Notes: generated by a model not told the origin, from the letters alone. 35,271 nucleotides of DNA from Spirochaetaceae bacterium (GCA_016744925.1 JADGDJ010000007.1:14978-50248), one strand, 5' to 3'. Positions 1-7,653 are shown, counted from the first letter of the stretch. Numbers and translations: made by a program.

Positions 1-2214
1 ATTTGCCGCTTTGACGCGAAACCGGTAGGACCCACCTTCAATATTGGTATAACTTACATGATTCCTGTCATCGATATATATCCAGTTCTCATCTACACCC
101 TCTAATTTATAGGCGTACGAGCTATTCTTCGAAGAAAAATCCAGAGCCTTAAATTTAAATGTGAAAAAGTTTTCACGATAGGTCAGCTTTATAGAATCGA
201 TATAAGATATGGATTTATGAAAAAGTCTGTTGACGCCTTTTACGGCAAATCCTGTGAGTACAATCGGGGGATTGTAGATGCTCTCCCCCATGTCCTGCGG
301 ATTGAATAGATTGAAACCGCCTATCCCACCAAATAAAATGGTTCCGTCCTGTAGATTCAAAACTGAACCCACATTGAATTCATACCCCTGGAGATTGTCA
401 TGTATATCGTAAACATAAGTAACTCCCGTTTCGGGATTGTATCTCGAGATGCCATCGTTGGAACCCAGCCACAGAGTTCCCTCTTCATCTTCAAGAATAG
501 ATTTTACAGACTTGTCAGCCAGGCCATTCTCGGTTGTAACACGGAAAAAACTGTCCGACTGACTATACCAGAGATTCAATCCCTCATCGGTTCCTACCCA
601 GATATGTCCGTTTTTATCTTCAGCTATAGCAAAAACACGTATTCCCAGGAGAGATCCCGGATCATTAAGATTGATTTTATAAGAATGATATTTTTGGCTG
701 TTTTTTTCTATCCGATTTAAACCATCTCCTGTGCCAATCCATATATTTTTATCAGAATCTTCAAAAATATCCCAAATTTCAAGATGATTCAGACCTTCCT
801 GATTATCTTCTGCAGGCTGTATATTCTTCAGCTCACCACTAGTACCGTCAAGAGTATAAATCCCATTTTTGTAAGTTCCGATCCACAGATCCCCTTTATG
901 ATCTACAAGCAGCGTCCGGATTTCACTAATGGCTAAATCAAATTTACGAATACTATCACTGATTCCGTCGTACTTGTACAACCCGGAACGACCTCCGATC
1001 CAGAGATCTCCCGAGGGATCCCTTTCAAGTGCCCGCACTTCATCTTTCATATAAGTAATAAACTCATTAGAATCCTGCGACCATAACTGCAATCCCGATT
1101 TTGTTCCAATCCAGATCCTGTTTTCTGAATCTTTATTAAAGGCAAAAACGTTGTTCTCCAAAAGAGAGTTTTCTTTTGATTTATCCGAATAGATATGATC
1201 AATATTCTGAGGGGTATTATCAAAACTGCACAACCCGCCACCGTCTGTACCAATCCAGATAACACCGGAGCGATCTTCAAAAATTGTTCTCACAGTATTT
1301 TCGCTCAAACTATAATAGTCCTCCGGAACATGACTGTATTGGAGAAAGTCCTTTTTGACATGGTCGAATTTGACGAGTCCCTCTGAAGTTCCAATCCACA
1401 GGATCTGATTGCTGTCTTCAAAAAGAGCATAGATTCTCTCCCTGAAAGCAGTCTCTTCAATGCGGTTTTCTTTCCTGTTATAGAGAAACAAACCATCATT
1501 GGTACCAAACCAGAGCTGCTTGTCTCTTGTCTGCAGCATATTCCTGATTATGAAATCCTCTGAGCCCTCTATAACTTCTATACTATTGTCGGATCTGTCC
1601 ATTCGGTTCAGTCCCATACTGGTTCCAATCCACAAGGTTTCCATTTCATCTTCAAGAATTGACCAGATTCGATTATGGCTGAGGCCGGAACTACTACCGC
1701 CATCACTTTCATAAGATGTGAAAAGACCACTGTTCTTATCGTATGAGTTCAGCCCGCCTTTATAAGTTCCGAACCAATAGAGGCCGTCCTTATCCTGATA
1801 GAGAGACTGAACCCGGTTTCCACTAATGCTGTCCGGATCATCAGGATTGTTTTTAAAGTCAGAGAATAGTTCAGCCTGAGGATCGAGACTGATGAGTCCG
1901 CCTCCCCAGGTACCGATCCAGATCATCCCTTCTCTGTCGATATAAAGGTTTCCGGCACTGCTATTTGGTATAGCACCGGGATCGCTGAGGTTACTTTTAA
2001 ATACAGTAAAATTCTGTCCATCAAATTTATTTAATCCATCGGGCGTTCCAAACCAGAGAAAACCCAGATCATCTTCGACGATTGAGTAAATGGTGCTGCT
2101 AGAGAGTCCGTCCTCCCTGGTCAAATGATTAAATTTAATCTTATCATCTGCCGGGAAGAGAAATACCATTGGAATAAGGAATAGTGATGCTGCAATAGTT
2201 CTGAATAATGACAT
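1..2214 (-). CDS. Two-propeller periplasmic sensor protein (Reg_prop repeats plus Y_Y_Y), 3' end outside window
   Basis: The frame stays open from an ATG at 2214 to the left edge (738 codons, no in-frame stop on a line-by-line check), so only the N-terminal part is present. Residues 1-22 read as a signal peptide (MSLFRTIAASLF... ending FPA). Fourteen repeats of the type xLWIGTxxGL follow (for example LWFGTPDGL, IWIGTWGGGL, LWLGSNDGI), as expected for two seven-bladed propellers. From about residue 650 a Y_Y_Y domain appears (YKLEGVDENWIYI, then YRFRVKAAN). In characterised relatives such as the Bacteroides hybrid two-component systems this periplasmic module senses a ligand and is followed by a membrane helix and a kinase, GGDEF or other output module. 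The output here lies outside the window. No good Shine-Dalgarno is seen; a TACAAT box lies 9 nt before the ATG. Confidence 0.93.
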   Translation of the reverse strand, partial: MSLFRTIAASLFLIPMVFLFPADDKIKFNHLTREDGLSSSTIYSIVEDDLGFLWFGTPDGLNKFDGQNFTVFKSNLSDPGAIPNSSAGNLYIDREGMIWIGTWGGGLISLDPQAELFSDFKNNPDDPDSISGNRVQSLYQDKDGLYWFGTYKGGLNSYDKNSGLFTSYESDGGSSSGLSHNRIWSILEDEMETLWIGTSMGLNRMDRSDNSIEVIEGSEDFIIRNMLQTRDKQLWFGTNDGLFLYNRKENRIEETAFRERIYALFEDSNQILWIGTSEGLVKFDHVKKDFLQYSHVPEDYYSLSENTVRTIFEDRSGVIWIGTDGGGLCSFDNTPQNIDHIYSDKSKENSLLENNVFAFNKDSENRIWIGTKSGLQLWSQDSNEFITYMKDEVRALERDPSGDLWIGGRSGLYKYDGISDSIRKFDLAISEIRTLLVDHKGDLWIGTYKNGIYTLDGTSGELKNIQPAEDNQEGLNHLEIWDIFEDSDKNIWIGTGDGLNRIEKNSQKYHSYKINLNDPGSLLGIRVFAIAEDKNGHIWVGTDEGLNLWYSQSDSFFRVTTENGLADKSVKSILEDEEGTLWLGSNDGISRYNPETGVTYVYDIHDNLQGYEFNVGSVLNLQDGTILFGGIGGFNLFNPQDMGESIYNPPIVLTGFAVKGVNRLFHKSISYIDSIKLTYRENFFTFKFKALDFSSKNSSYAYKLEGVDENWIYIDDRNHVSYTNIEGGSYRFRVKAAN

Positions 2215-2253
2215 AGATGCTACATTGTAAAATGATACACGGCTTATTACCAG

Positions 2254-2883
2254 TTATAATCCCCGAATATCACTAGTCATCATAAGAAATCCCGTAAATG
2301 CCGCATTGTCTGGAGAAAGGGTTTTATCCACTTTCTCTTTCATCTCATTAATTTTGTCTCTGAAACGAATGTAAAAGTCAAAAGTTGGTTTCGCATTGTA
2401 TACCAGATCTTCCAGTTCAAAATATTTTATAACGTTTTTCGCTGTCGTCGGTTTGACATAAACTTCACTATAGGGTCTGAAATAAACAGGACAGATCGTC
2501 ATCAGTGTCCATTTACCCAGTTTGCCCATATTCAAAATTTCCAGCATCTTATTAAATCCCGATTGCTGATCGCCAAAAAGCATCTCATAGAGCCCCCTCG
2601 AGAGAAGAGCCCGTTCATCGCCGCTGATCATACGGGCATAGTCTCTGAATTTCGGCTTCTCAAAAACAGAGACCATCGATGAGCGGGTAATCACTTTAAT
2701 CATGTTTTCAATAATGAGATCGGGGTTGTCAAATAGTTGTTCGGCAAATGATTCTCCGGCCAGGATTTTCATTTTCTCCGGTTTGTGCTTTTGGGAAATA
2801 ACGAGCATGTCGGGATGATTGAACCCCCCGGGATATCTTGTGAGAAAATTGTCTTCTGCCATTTTAAGTTTTTCTATATTCAT
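2254..2883 (-). CDS. Conserved-looking hypothetical protein, 209 aa
   Basis: I do not recognise the family. The frame extends upstream to 2991, but the start at 2883 (MNIEKLKMAEDN) is preferred: the upstream extension would cross the divergent promoter region, and an extended -10 box (TGTTATAAT) ends 6 nt before this ATG. The protein has no signal peptide or membrane helix and looks like a mixed alpha/beta cytosolic protein with aromatic-rich segments (PVYFRPYSEVYVKP, PTFDFYIRFRDK). It lies between the propeller sensor and a divergent EamA exporter, and neither neighbour suggests a role. The start codon has no Shine-Dalgarno. Function unknown. Confidence 0.75.
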   Translation of the reverse strand: MNIEKLKMAEDNFLTRYPGGFNHPDMLVISQKHKPEKMKILAGESFAEQLFDNPDLIIENMIKVITRSSMVSVFEKPKFRDYARMISGDERALLSRGLYEMLFGDQQSGFNKMLEILNMGKLGKWTLMTICPVYFRPYSEVYVKPTTAKNVIKYFELEDLVYNAKPTFDFYIRFRDKINEMKEKVDKTLSPDNAAFTGFLMMTSDIRGL

Positions 2884-2889
2884 GGCCCC

Positions 2890-2898
2890 ATTATAACA
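2890..2898 (-). promoter_or_regulatory. Extended -10 promoter for the 2254-2883 gene
   Basis: The minus strand reads TGTTATAAT, a consensus -10 with the extended TGn motif, ending exactly 6 nt before the ATG at 2883. No convincing -35 hexamer is visible, which is common with extended -10 promoters. The predicted transcription start coincides with the start codon. Confidence 0.5.
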
Positions 2899-2903
2899 TG
2901 TTT

Positions 2904-2932
2904 TTGACAGTATTTCCCGAACGTGATACAAA
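2904..2932 (+). promoter_or_regulatory. Promoter for the EamA gene at 2939
   Basis: A perfect TTGACA (2904-2909), 17-nt spacer and TACAAA (2927-2932) end 6 nt before the ATG at 2939. The start codon has no Shine-Dalgarno, so the transcript would be leaderless or nearly so. This promoter and the opposing one at 2890-2898 share the 55-bp divergent gap. Confidence 0.5.
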
Positions 2933-2938
2933 CAGAAT

Positions 2939-3847
2939 ATGGAAAATAAAACATTGCGTTCAGATATTATGTTAGTGCTCACATCAGCCATATGGGGATT
3001 TGCCTTTGTAGCCCAGCTGAAGGGGATGGATTATATTGGCCCCTATTTGTACAACGGAATCAGGTTTGCCATAGGTTCACTCTCCCTGATCCCATTGATC
3101 TATTTTCTCAACAGGAGAAATGGCGGTAGAAAAAAGGAAAAAAATCATCTCGATAGAAAGGGGATATTTCTCGCCGGATTACTGTCCGGTTCCGTCCTGT
3201 TTATGGGAGCATCTCTCCAGCAGGTAGGTCTCCAGTTCACAACAGCCGGAAAAGCCGGATTTATTACGGGACTCTACGTCATACTCGTCCCTATGATTGG
3301 CATCCTTCTAAAGCACAAAACAGGTGTTCCCACATGGATCGGAGCTATCCTGGCAGCTATAGGACTTTACTTTATCAGTGTACGGGGAGATTTTACCATA
3401 GGCAAAGGAGATCTGCTCATCCTCGCCTGCTCTGTTTTTTTCGCCCTCCACGTATTAACTATTGATCATTTCTCCAAAAAGATAGAACCGGTTCTCCTCG
3501 CTGCAATCCAATTTGCCTGGTGTTCCCTCTTCAGCATGATTGTGGCAGTGATCAAAGAACCAATACTCATTGAATCGATACTGGAGGCAACTGTTCCTAT
3601 ACTCTATGGAGGACTTGGTTCGGTGGGAACAGCTTATACTCTTCAGGTTATCGCCCAGAAAGACGCTCCTCCCGCGCACTCAGCTATTATTATGAGTCTA
3701 GAGTCGGTCTTTGCGGTTATCGGCGGGATTATATTCCTCGCTGAGGGAATGACAATGAGAGGTTATGCAGGATGCGCTCTTATGCTTGCGGGTATGATGG
3801 CGAGCCAATGGGATGTTATTTTCAGAAAAAAAAGTGTAATCACTTAA
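2939..3847 (+). CDS. EamA/DMT-family transporter, 302 aa
   Basis: This is a drug/metabolite-transporter superfamily inner-membrane protein of usual length (about 300 aa). It has ten predicted helices in two EamA halves: residues about 10-150 (SAIWGFAFVAQ, FTTAGKAGFITGLYVILVP) and 160-295 (GGLGSVGTAYTLQVIAQ, then MSLESVFAVIGGIIFLAE). The conserved second-half motif around AIIMSLESVFA is clear. Family members export or import amino acids, metabolites or drugs, and the substrate cannot be told from sequence. It is transcribed away from the 2254-2883 gene. No Shine-Dalgarno precedes the ATG. Two other EamA genes (12876-13781 and 26852-27769) are divergent paralogues. Confidence 0.92.
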   Translation: MENKTLRSDIMLVLTSAIWGFAFVAQLKGMDYIGPYLYNGIRFAIGSLSLIPLIYFLNRRNGGRKKEKNHLDRKGIFLAGLLSGSVLFMGASLQQVGLQFTTAGKAGFITGLYVILVPMIGILLKHKTGVPTWIGAILAAIGLYFISVRGDFTIGKGDLLILACSVFFALHVLTIDHFSKKIEPVLLAAIQFAWCSLFSMIVAVIKEPILIESILEATVPILYGGLGSVGTAYTLQVIAQKDAPPAHSAIIMSLESVFAVIGGIIFLAEGMTMRGYAGCALMLAGMMASQWDVIFRKKSVIT

Positions 3848-4121
3848 AAAAAATCAATTTTAAGCAAAAATATAGGAATTTTCCCTATATACAACTGCCC
3901 TGGTGAATGAGAAAATGCACTTGTTCCCAGAGAAGTAAACGTTCTTCTTGCTTTACTTTTATTTTCTTTAGGGAATATGCAGAGAAACTCATCTAGCTTT
4001 TCACAATTCTCTCTGCGAAACATATGAGAATAACTTCAGCAACTTGCTTTACTGGAATTCTCAAAAATCTTTGGGAGAATCAATTGATTCATCTTGTTTA
4101 ACTAGAGTTCTCCGAAAGTAT

Positions 4122-4147
4122 TTTTCTACTTGAATTTTCTACTTGAA
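4122..4147. repeat. 13-bp tandem direct repeat, two copies
   Basis: TTTTCTACTTGAA occurs twice back to back with no mismatch, just before the terminator stem. Two copies are too few for a CRISPR, and there is no spacer. A related degenerate string (CTTG-TTTAACTAGAGTTCTCCGAAA) lies just upstream. Confidence 0.9.
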
Positions 4148-4151
4148 ACCG

Positions 4152-4185
4152 GCTGTTTTTCATTATTGAAAAACAGCTTTTTTTT
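4152..4185 (+). terminator. Strong Rho-independent terminator
   Basis: A perfect 10-bp stem GCTGTTTTTC / GAAAAACAGC (4152-4161 with 4168-4177) has a 6-nt loop and is followed by eight T residues. The opposite strand has no T-run past the stem, so it acts on plus-strand transcripts. It lies 305 nt beyond the EamA stop codon, which suggests a long 3' UTR or a separate small RNA. Confidence 0.9.
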
Positions 4186-4216
4186 ATGACTTAATGAAGA
4201 CCCCCGCAGCAAGCTA

Positions 4217-4786
4217 CTAGGTATTCTGGCTCGCCGAATAATTTTTTATAGCTTCCAATGGATTGTGATTGTAGACTCTATCTTTCACAATTAGAACTGT
4301 AAAGGGAACCTCCAGTGCCTTGTGAAAAAGCACGTCATGCCCCAGGCAAAGTCCCATCTCGATGACAAAATCAGCCCTTTCGTTGAGAAATGTAGCCTGT
4401 CCGGCCGGATTACATGAAATGACTTCATTATTTTTTGCACTGTCGATTTCCGCTTCCTTCACTCCGCCCATTGTGCATCTGGCGGGAATGAGATTCAGCC
4501 CCTGACTGATCATTTTGCTGCGAACTTCCTCAGCGAGTCCTTCCATACCATAACAATAGGCCAAGCCTATTTTTTTATATCCCTGAAGCTTACAGAACTC
4601 AATCACTTCCTGAAAACGGGACAACTGCCCCGCCCGGCCATTATCTATAAGGGATGAACTGGATTTCACCATATCTTCTGCACCCTCTTCACGATATTTT
4701 TTTATACTTTTATCATGGAGACCGAAACAGTCAGTTCCTTTCAGCTTACAGGATTTACTTTTACAATCGAGACAATTTAAAGACAT
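4217..4786 (-). CDS. DUF1847 metal-binding-type protein, 189 aa
   Basis: The start at 4786 (MSLNCLDCKSKSCKLKG) is preferred over an upstream extension because AAGGTGG lies 5 nt before it. The N-terminus has a cysteine cluster (C-x2-C-x4-C-x6-C, residues about 5-20), then a Rossmann-like body with the family motifs KIGLAYCYGME (about 75-85), ISCNPAGQA (about 130) and EMGLCLGHDVLF (about 150), then VLIVKDRVYNHNPL near the C-terminus. All match the DUF1847 family, which is found in anaerobes and predicted to bind metal through its cysteines. Its biochemical role is unknown. It is a single-gene unit with its own promoter at 4806-4834. Confidence 0.88.
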   Translation of the reverse strand: MSLNCLDCKSKSCKLKGTDCFGLHDKSIKKYREEGAEDMVKSSSSLIDNGRAGQLSRFQEVIEFCKLQGYKKIGLAYCYGMEGLAEEVRSKMISQGLNLIPARCTMGGVKEAEIDSAKNNEVISCNPAGQATFLNERADFVIEMGLCLGHDVLFHKALEVPFTVLIVKDRVYNHNPLEAIKNYSASQNT

Positions 4787-4805
4787 GGTTCCACCTTTTG
4801 ACAAT

Positions 4806-4834
4806 ACTATATTCAATTTTCTATATATACTCAA
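4806..4834 (-). promoter_or_regulatory. Promoter for the DUF1847 gene
   Basis: On the minus strand, TTGAGT (4829-4834) and TATAGT (4806-4811) are separated by 17 nt. The predicted start leaves a short leader carrying the AAGGTGG ribosome site. Confidence 0.55.
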
Positions 4835-4912
4835 GTAAATCGGTTTTTTATATAACAATGCATAATTTTTTTTTCAAATAGGCAATTGATGAGTTTAAAG
4901 TTAATATAAACT

Positions 4913-5671
4913 ATGGATAAAAATTTCGATTCTCTGGCACTGCGACTCGAGAATAAAATATACGGAACAGAAAAGGGAGAGATAAGACTTCAACTGCTCT
5001 CGGAGGATATTCTTGAATTCTGTCCCGGATTTTCTTCAGGCGGATGGAAGATTCTCGATGCCGGTGGAGGAACAGGAAAATTCTCACGATTCTGTGCTTC
5101 TTATGGTCACTCGGTAATACATTGCGATATATCTCAAGAAATGCTTCGCATGGCTGAAATAGAAAATAAAAAAAACCACTTCTCTTCCAATATAGAACTC
5201 GTTCACAAGGATCTGACTCAATTAACCGTTGAAGAATACGGACTTTTTGACCTGGTTCTACTTCATGGTGTGGCAGAATGGATGGAAAATCCAGCCGATG
5301 CTGTCAGACATTGTGCAACCCTGATCAAAAAGGGAGGCTACGCCTCCCTTTTAATCTACAATACCAACAAATATCTTCTTAAAAGAGGGGTAAACGGAAG
5401 GTTGCTAGTTACTGACAATGAGGGAAAAAAGAAGAGAAAACTCACCCCTACAGGAAAGATGACTCCCCTTGAAATTATTGATATTTTAAAGAAATCGGAG
5501 GGGGACGTTGTTCTGAAATCAGGAATCCGGATTTTCAACAATTTCCTGAAAATTATAGAACCGCGTCCCATTAGCAATGAAGAATGGCTGGAACAGGAGA
5601 GACGGTATTATCGAACTGAACCTTTCGCATCACTGGGGGAGCACAGCCACATCTTATGGGAAAAGAAGTGA
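4913..5671 (+). CDS. cmoM: tRNA 5-carboxymethoxyuridine methyltransferase CmoM
   Basis: This 252-aa class I SAM methyltransferase matches E. coli CmoM (formerly SmtA) along its length. The N-terminus is MDKNFDSLA...KIYGTEKGEIR, the SAM loop LDAGGGTGKFS is at residues about 48-58, the motif CDISQEML about 75-82, LHGVAEWMENP about 120-130, LLIYNTNKYLL about 150, the basic KKKRKLTP about 180, GIRIFNNFL about 205 and a C-terminal RRYYRTEPFASLG. CmoM methylates cmo5U34 to mcmo5U in tRNAs reading four-fold degenerate codons. The start at 4913 fits the family N-terminus, although no Shine-Dalgarno precedes it. cmoA and cmoB are not in this window. The gene converges on and overlaps the gph-like gene by 18 bp. 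Confidence 0.9.
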   Translation: MDKNFDSLALRLENKIYGTEKGEIRLQLLSEDILEFCPGFSSGGWKILDAGGGTGKFSRFCASYGHSVIHCDISQEMLRMAEIENKKNHFSSNIELVHKDLTQLTVEEYGLFDLVLLHGVAEWMENPADAVRHCATLIKKGGYASLLIYNTNKYLLKRGVNGRLLVTDNEGKKKRKLTPTGKMTPLEIIDILKKSEGDVVLKSGIRIFNNFLKIIEPRPISNEEWLEQERRYYRTEPFASLGEHSHILWEKK

Positions 5672-6310
5672 GATGAGCTGATCGGGACTTTCGATCATAT
5701 AATCGGCACCGGCTTCTTTTAGTTCATTGACAGGTCTAAATCCCCATGAGACACCGACAGATTTCATTCCCGATGCCGCTGCAGTTTCAATGTCCACAGG
5801 AGTATCTCCTACAAAGAGGCAGAATTCAGGAAGTGCTTTCAGCTCTTCGAGTATGATAAAAACACCATCGGGAGCCGGCTTGTGAGGGATGTGATTCTTC
5901 TGACCGGATATTGCGGAAAACTGTTTTTCATCGAGATAGTGTAAAACCACTTTCATAACCTCATCATGTGGTTTGTTGGAGAGAATTGCTATGGGGATTC
6001 TCAACTCTTTAAGCTTGAGCAGCATGTCGGCAATGCCCGGATACAATTTTGTTTTAACAGTACAGGATTCTTTGTATATATCTTTCCACTGTTTCATATA
6101 TTTCAAGATATTCTCTTCACTGCACTCAGATTCAGGCAGAGAGCGCTCGATGAGTTTCCTTTGTCCATTTCCCACAAAATAATTGTACTGCTCTCTTGAG
6201 TGTTCAGGAAACCCCTCCTTCCTGAGGATTTGATTCATAGAATCAGCCAGATCATCAATAGTATTGAGTAAAGTGCCGTCGAGGTCAAAAATAACTGCTT
6301 GTGTATTCAT
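5654..6310 (-). CDS. gph: HAD-superfamily phosphoglycolate phosphatase-like hydrolase
   Basis: This 218-aa protein is of normal Gph/PGP length. It has all four HAD motifs: FDLDGTLLNT (nucleophile D9, acid D11), the second motif ILSNKPHDE (about 112), the conserved Lys in HKPAPDG (about 143) and the acidic FVGDTPVDIETA (about 168-178). A helical cap lies at about 20-85. Gph hydrolyses 2-phosphoglycolate made during DNA-end repair, but relatives accept other small phosphomonoesters, so the exact substrate is not certain. Its last 18 bp overlap the convergent cmoM. The ATG at 6310 has only a weak ribosome site (AAAGA). Confidence 0.82.
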   Translation of the reverse strand: MNTQAVIFDLDGTLLNTIDDLADSMNQILRKEGFPEHSREQYNYFVGNGQRKLIERSLPESECSEENILKYMKQWKDIYKESCTVKTKLYPGIADMLLKLKELRIPIAILSNKPHDEVMKVVLHYLDEKQFSAISGQKNHIPHKPAPDGVFIILEELKALPEFCLFVGDTPVDIETAAASGMKSVGVSWGFRPVNELKEAGADYMIESPDQLISLLFP

Positions 6311-6392
6311 AATGTCTTTGTCTCACTTAAATTTTAGAATTTCAACCGGTATTTTCTTAATCTTACAAAATCCCAGAATATCAAGCTTAGAG

Positions 6393-6413
6393 CTTTTAAT
6401 CTTGTATTAAAAG
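6393..6413. repeat. Perfect 8-bp inverted repeat upstream of the cyclase gene
   Basis: CTTTTAAT (6393-6400), a 5-nt spacer and ATTAAAAG (6406-6413) lie directly before a TATAAC box (6414-6419) and 23 nt before the cyclase ATG at 6437. The position suits an operator for that gene. The factor is unknown. Confidence 0.45.
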
Positions 6414-6436
6414 TATAACTGTGAAAAAATCAAATA

Positions 6437-7336
6437 ATGCAGCTGGAAATCGAAGTAAAGGATATTTTATCCAACAGTACCCGATTCTACTCAATAGATA
6501 AAGAGAGAATCCTGCTGGGCAGAAGCTCTGACAATGAGATTTCCATCAGTAATAAATATATATCGGACTCACATGCTTCTGTGTTTTTTAAGAATGAGAA
6601 ACTCTATGTGAGAGATGAGAACTCCTCGAACGGGACAGAGATCTATTCCAACTACAGATGGAACAGCGTCAGTGAAAAGGGAGTTGAAGTTAAGCTCCCG
6701 GTACAGGTGAAACTAGCTGAAGCCGTAGTAGTCACAGTCCAGTCTGGTGAATCTCAAATTCTCTCACTATCGGCGGTGGAAAGTGATGTGGCCATTATGG
6801 TGCTCGATTTATGCGGGTCGACTAACCAGGCTCTCAACAACGAACAGATCGCCTTTCACCTTAAGCAGCGGCTGAACAATATAGCCAAACCAATTCTCTA
6901 TTCGGCTCCCATCACTTTTTACAAAAATACAGGTGATGGATTTCTGGCGACATTCCCCAAGACAACTCAAGCCGTCAATACGGCCATAAAAATAATGAAG
7001 ATTCTTGAAAAGAGAAACAAAACATCAAAAAATCCCCCTATAGATGTGAGGATAGGTCTCCACAAGGGGATAACCTATGTGATTGATCCTGCGACTGAAG
7101 ATATACACGGTATAGACATAAACATAACCTTCAGGATTGAAGGACTGACAAAAAAAGCCATGAGACGATCCAAAGCATCCATGGGTGAAAAAAACAGAAT
7201 ACTCTCATCTGAATCTTTTTACGATGACTATAAAAAAGCCAGCAGACGTAAAGAAGAAATTTTTGAGTTCTGCGGATTAGCCCGTTTAAAGGGAATCAAA
7301 AAAAAAGTGGGAATCTACCGGATCAACTGGAAATAG
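6437..7336 (+). CDS. FHA domain-class III adenylyl cyclase fusion
   Basis: This 299-aa cytosolic protein has an N-terminal forkhead-associated domain (residues about 20-75: LLGRSSDNEI, SDSHASV, DENSSNGTEIY), which binds phosphothreonine peptides. A class III nucleotidyl cyclase domain follows (about 115-290). All six expected active-site residues can be placed: metal Asp D124 (LDLCGST) and D167 (NTGDG), adenine-specifying K163 and D222 (EDIHGIDIN), and transition-state N229 and R233 (NITFR). The K/D pair predicts ATP rather than GTP as substrate, so it should make cAMP. The arrangement suggests that a Ser/Thr kinase signal controls cAMP; no kinase is nearby. There is no clear Shine-Dalgarno. 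The 3' end overlaps azlD by 22 bp. Confidence 0.9.
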   Translation: MQLEIEVKDILSNSTRFYSIDKERILLGRSSDNEISISNKYISDSHASVFFKNEKLYVRDENSSNGTEIYSNYRWNSVSEKGVEVKLPVQVKLAEAVVVTVQSGESQILSLSAVESDVAIMVLDLCGSTNQALNNEQIAFHLKQRLNNIAKPILYSAPITFYKNTGDGFLATFPKTTQAVNTAIKIMKILEKRNKTSKNPPIDVRIGLHKGITYVIDPATEDIHGIDINITFRIEGLTKKAMRRSKASMGEKNRILSSESFYDDYKKASRRKEEIFEFCGLARLKGIKKKVGIYRINWK

Positions 7337-7653
7337 GAAACGATAGCGAATACGACTAGTCCTGTTGAAATAGATGCCGCCAGAACCCTTTTGGGAAAGA
7401 GAAACCCCGCTAGTACAGCTGCCAGAGCGGCCGGTAAATAAGGATTTTCCCAGCTGATAAACAATTTGTTATCGGAAATTAACACTGAAGGTACGATGAT
7501 GGCTGTCAAAACAGCCGGAGGTACATAGTTCAGGGCCTTTTCCAGTGATTTGGGAAGAGTGAACCTCCCTGAAAAGGCCAGAAGAACATATCGTATGGAA
7601 AATGTAACAATCATCATCCCCAGGATCATAAAAAATTCACTAGATGCGGTCAT
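7315..7653 (-). CDS. azlD: AzlD-family branched-chain amino acid transport subunit
   Basis: This 112-aa membrane protein has about four helices and typical AzlD/YgaH motifs ([28 protein letters not shown] near residue 45, [14 protein letters not shown]). Partners of AzlC in this family export branched-chain amino acids or analogues. The start at 7653 (MTASSEFF) overlaps the azlC stop as ATGA, a sign of translational coupling, so the longer upstream frame is rejected. Its 3' end overlaps the convergent cyclase gene. Confidence 0.88.
   Translation of the reverse strand: MTASSEFFMILGMMIVTFSIRYVLLAFSGRFTLPKSLEKALNYVPPAVLTAIIVPSVLISDNKLFISWENPYLPAALAAVLAGFLFPKRVLAASISTGLVVFAIVSYFQLIR

Larger units (their letters stand above)
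3848..4216. other. 369-bp gene-free region with many short inverted repeats
   Basis: No credible coding frame is visible. Hairpins that can be paired by eye include ATATAGG/CCTATAT (3870-3876 with 3884-3890), AAGTAAA/TTTACTT (3933-3939 with 3952-3958), GCAGAGA/TCTCTGC (3979-3985 with 4010-4016) and TGAGAAT/ATTCTCA (4025-4031 with 4057-4063). The last competes with ATTCTC/GAGAAT (4057-4062 with 4075-4080), which in turn competes with GGAGAA/TTCTCC (4074-4079 with 4108-4113). A 13-bp tandem duplication (TTTTCTACTTGAA at 4122-4134 and 4135-4147) precedes a strong terminator. This could be a long structured 3' UTR of the EamA gene or an independent small RNA. I see no strong internal promoter. 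Confidence 0.5.

Noticed and set aside
1-2214. Possible pseudogene, because no complete gene is visible on either strand
   Set aside because: Checking each codon of the minus strand frame from 2214 to 1 showed no stop; the gene is intact and just leaves the window.
2884-2991. A 36-codon N-terminal extension of the 2254-2883 protein
   Set aside because: It would run through the divergent promoter region and overlap the EamA gene start. The extended -10 box lies directly before the internal ATG.
4122-4147. Possible CRISPR-like repeat
   Set aside because: Only two 13-bp copies with no spacer and no cas genes.
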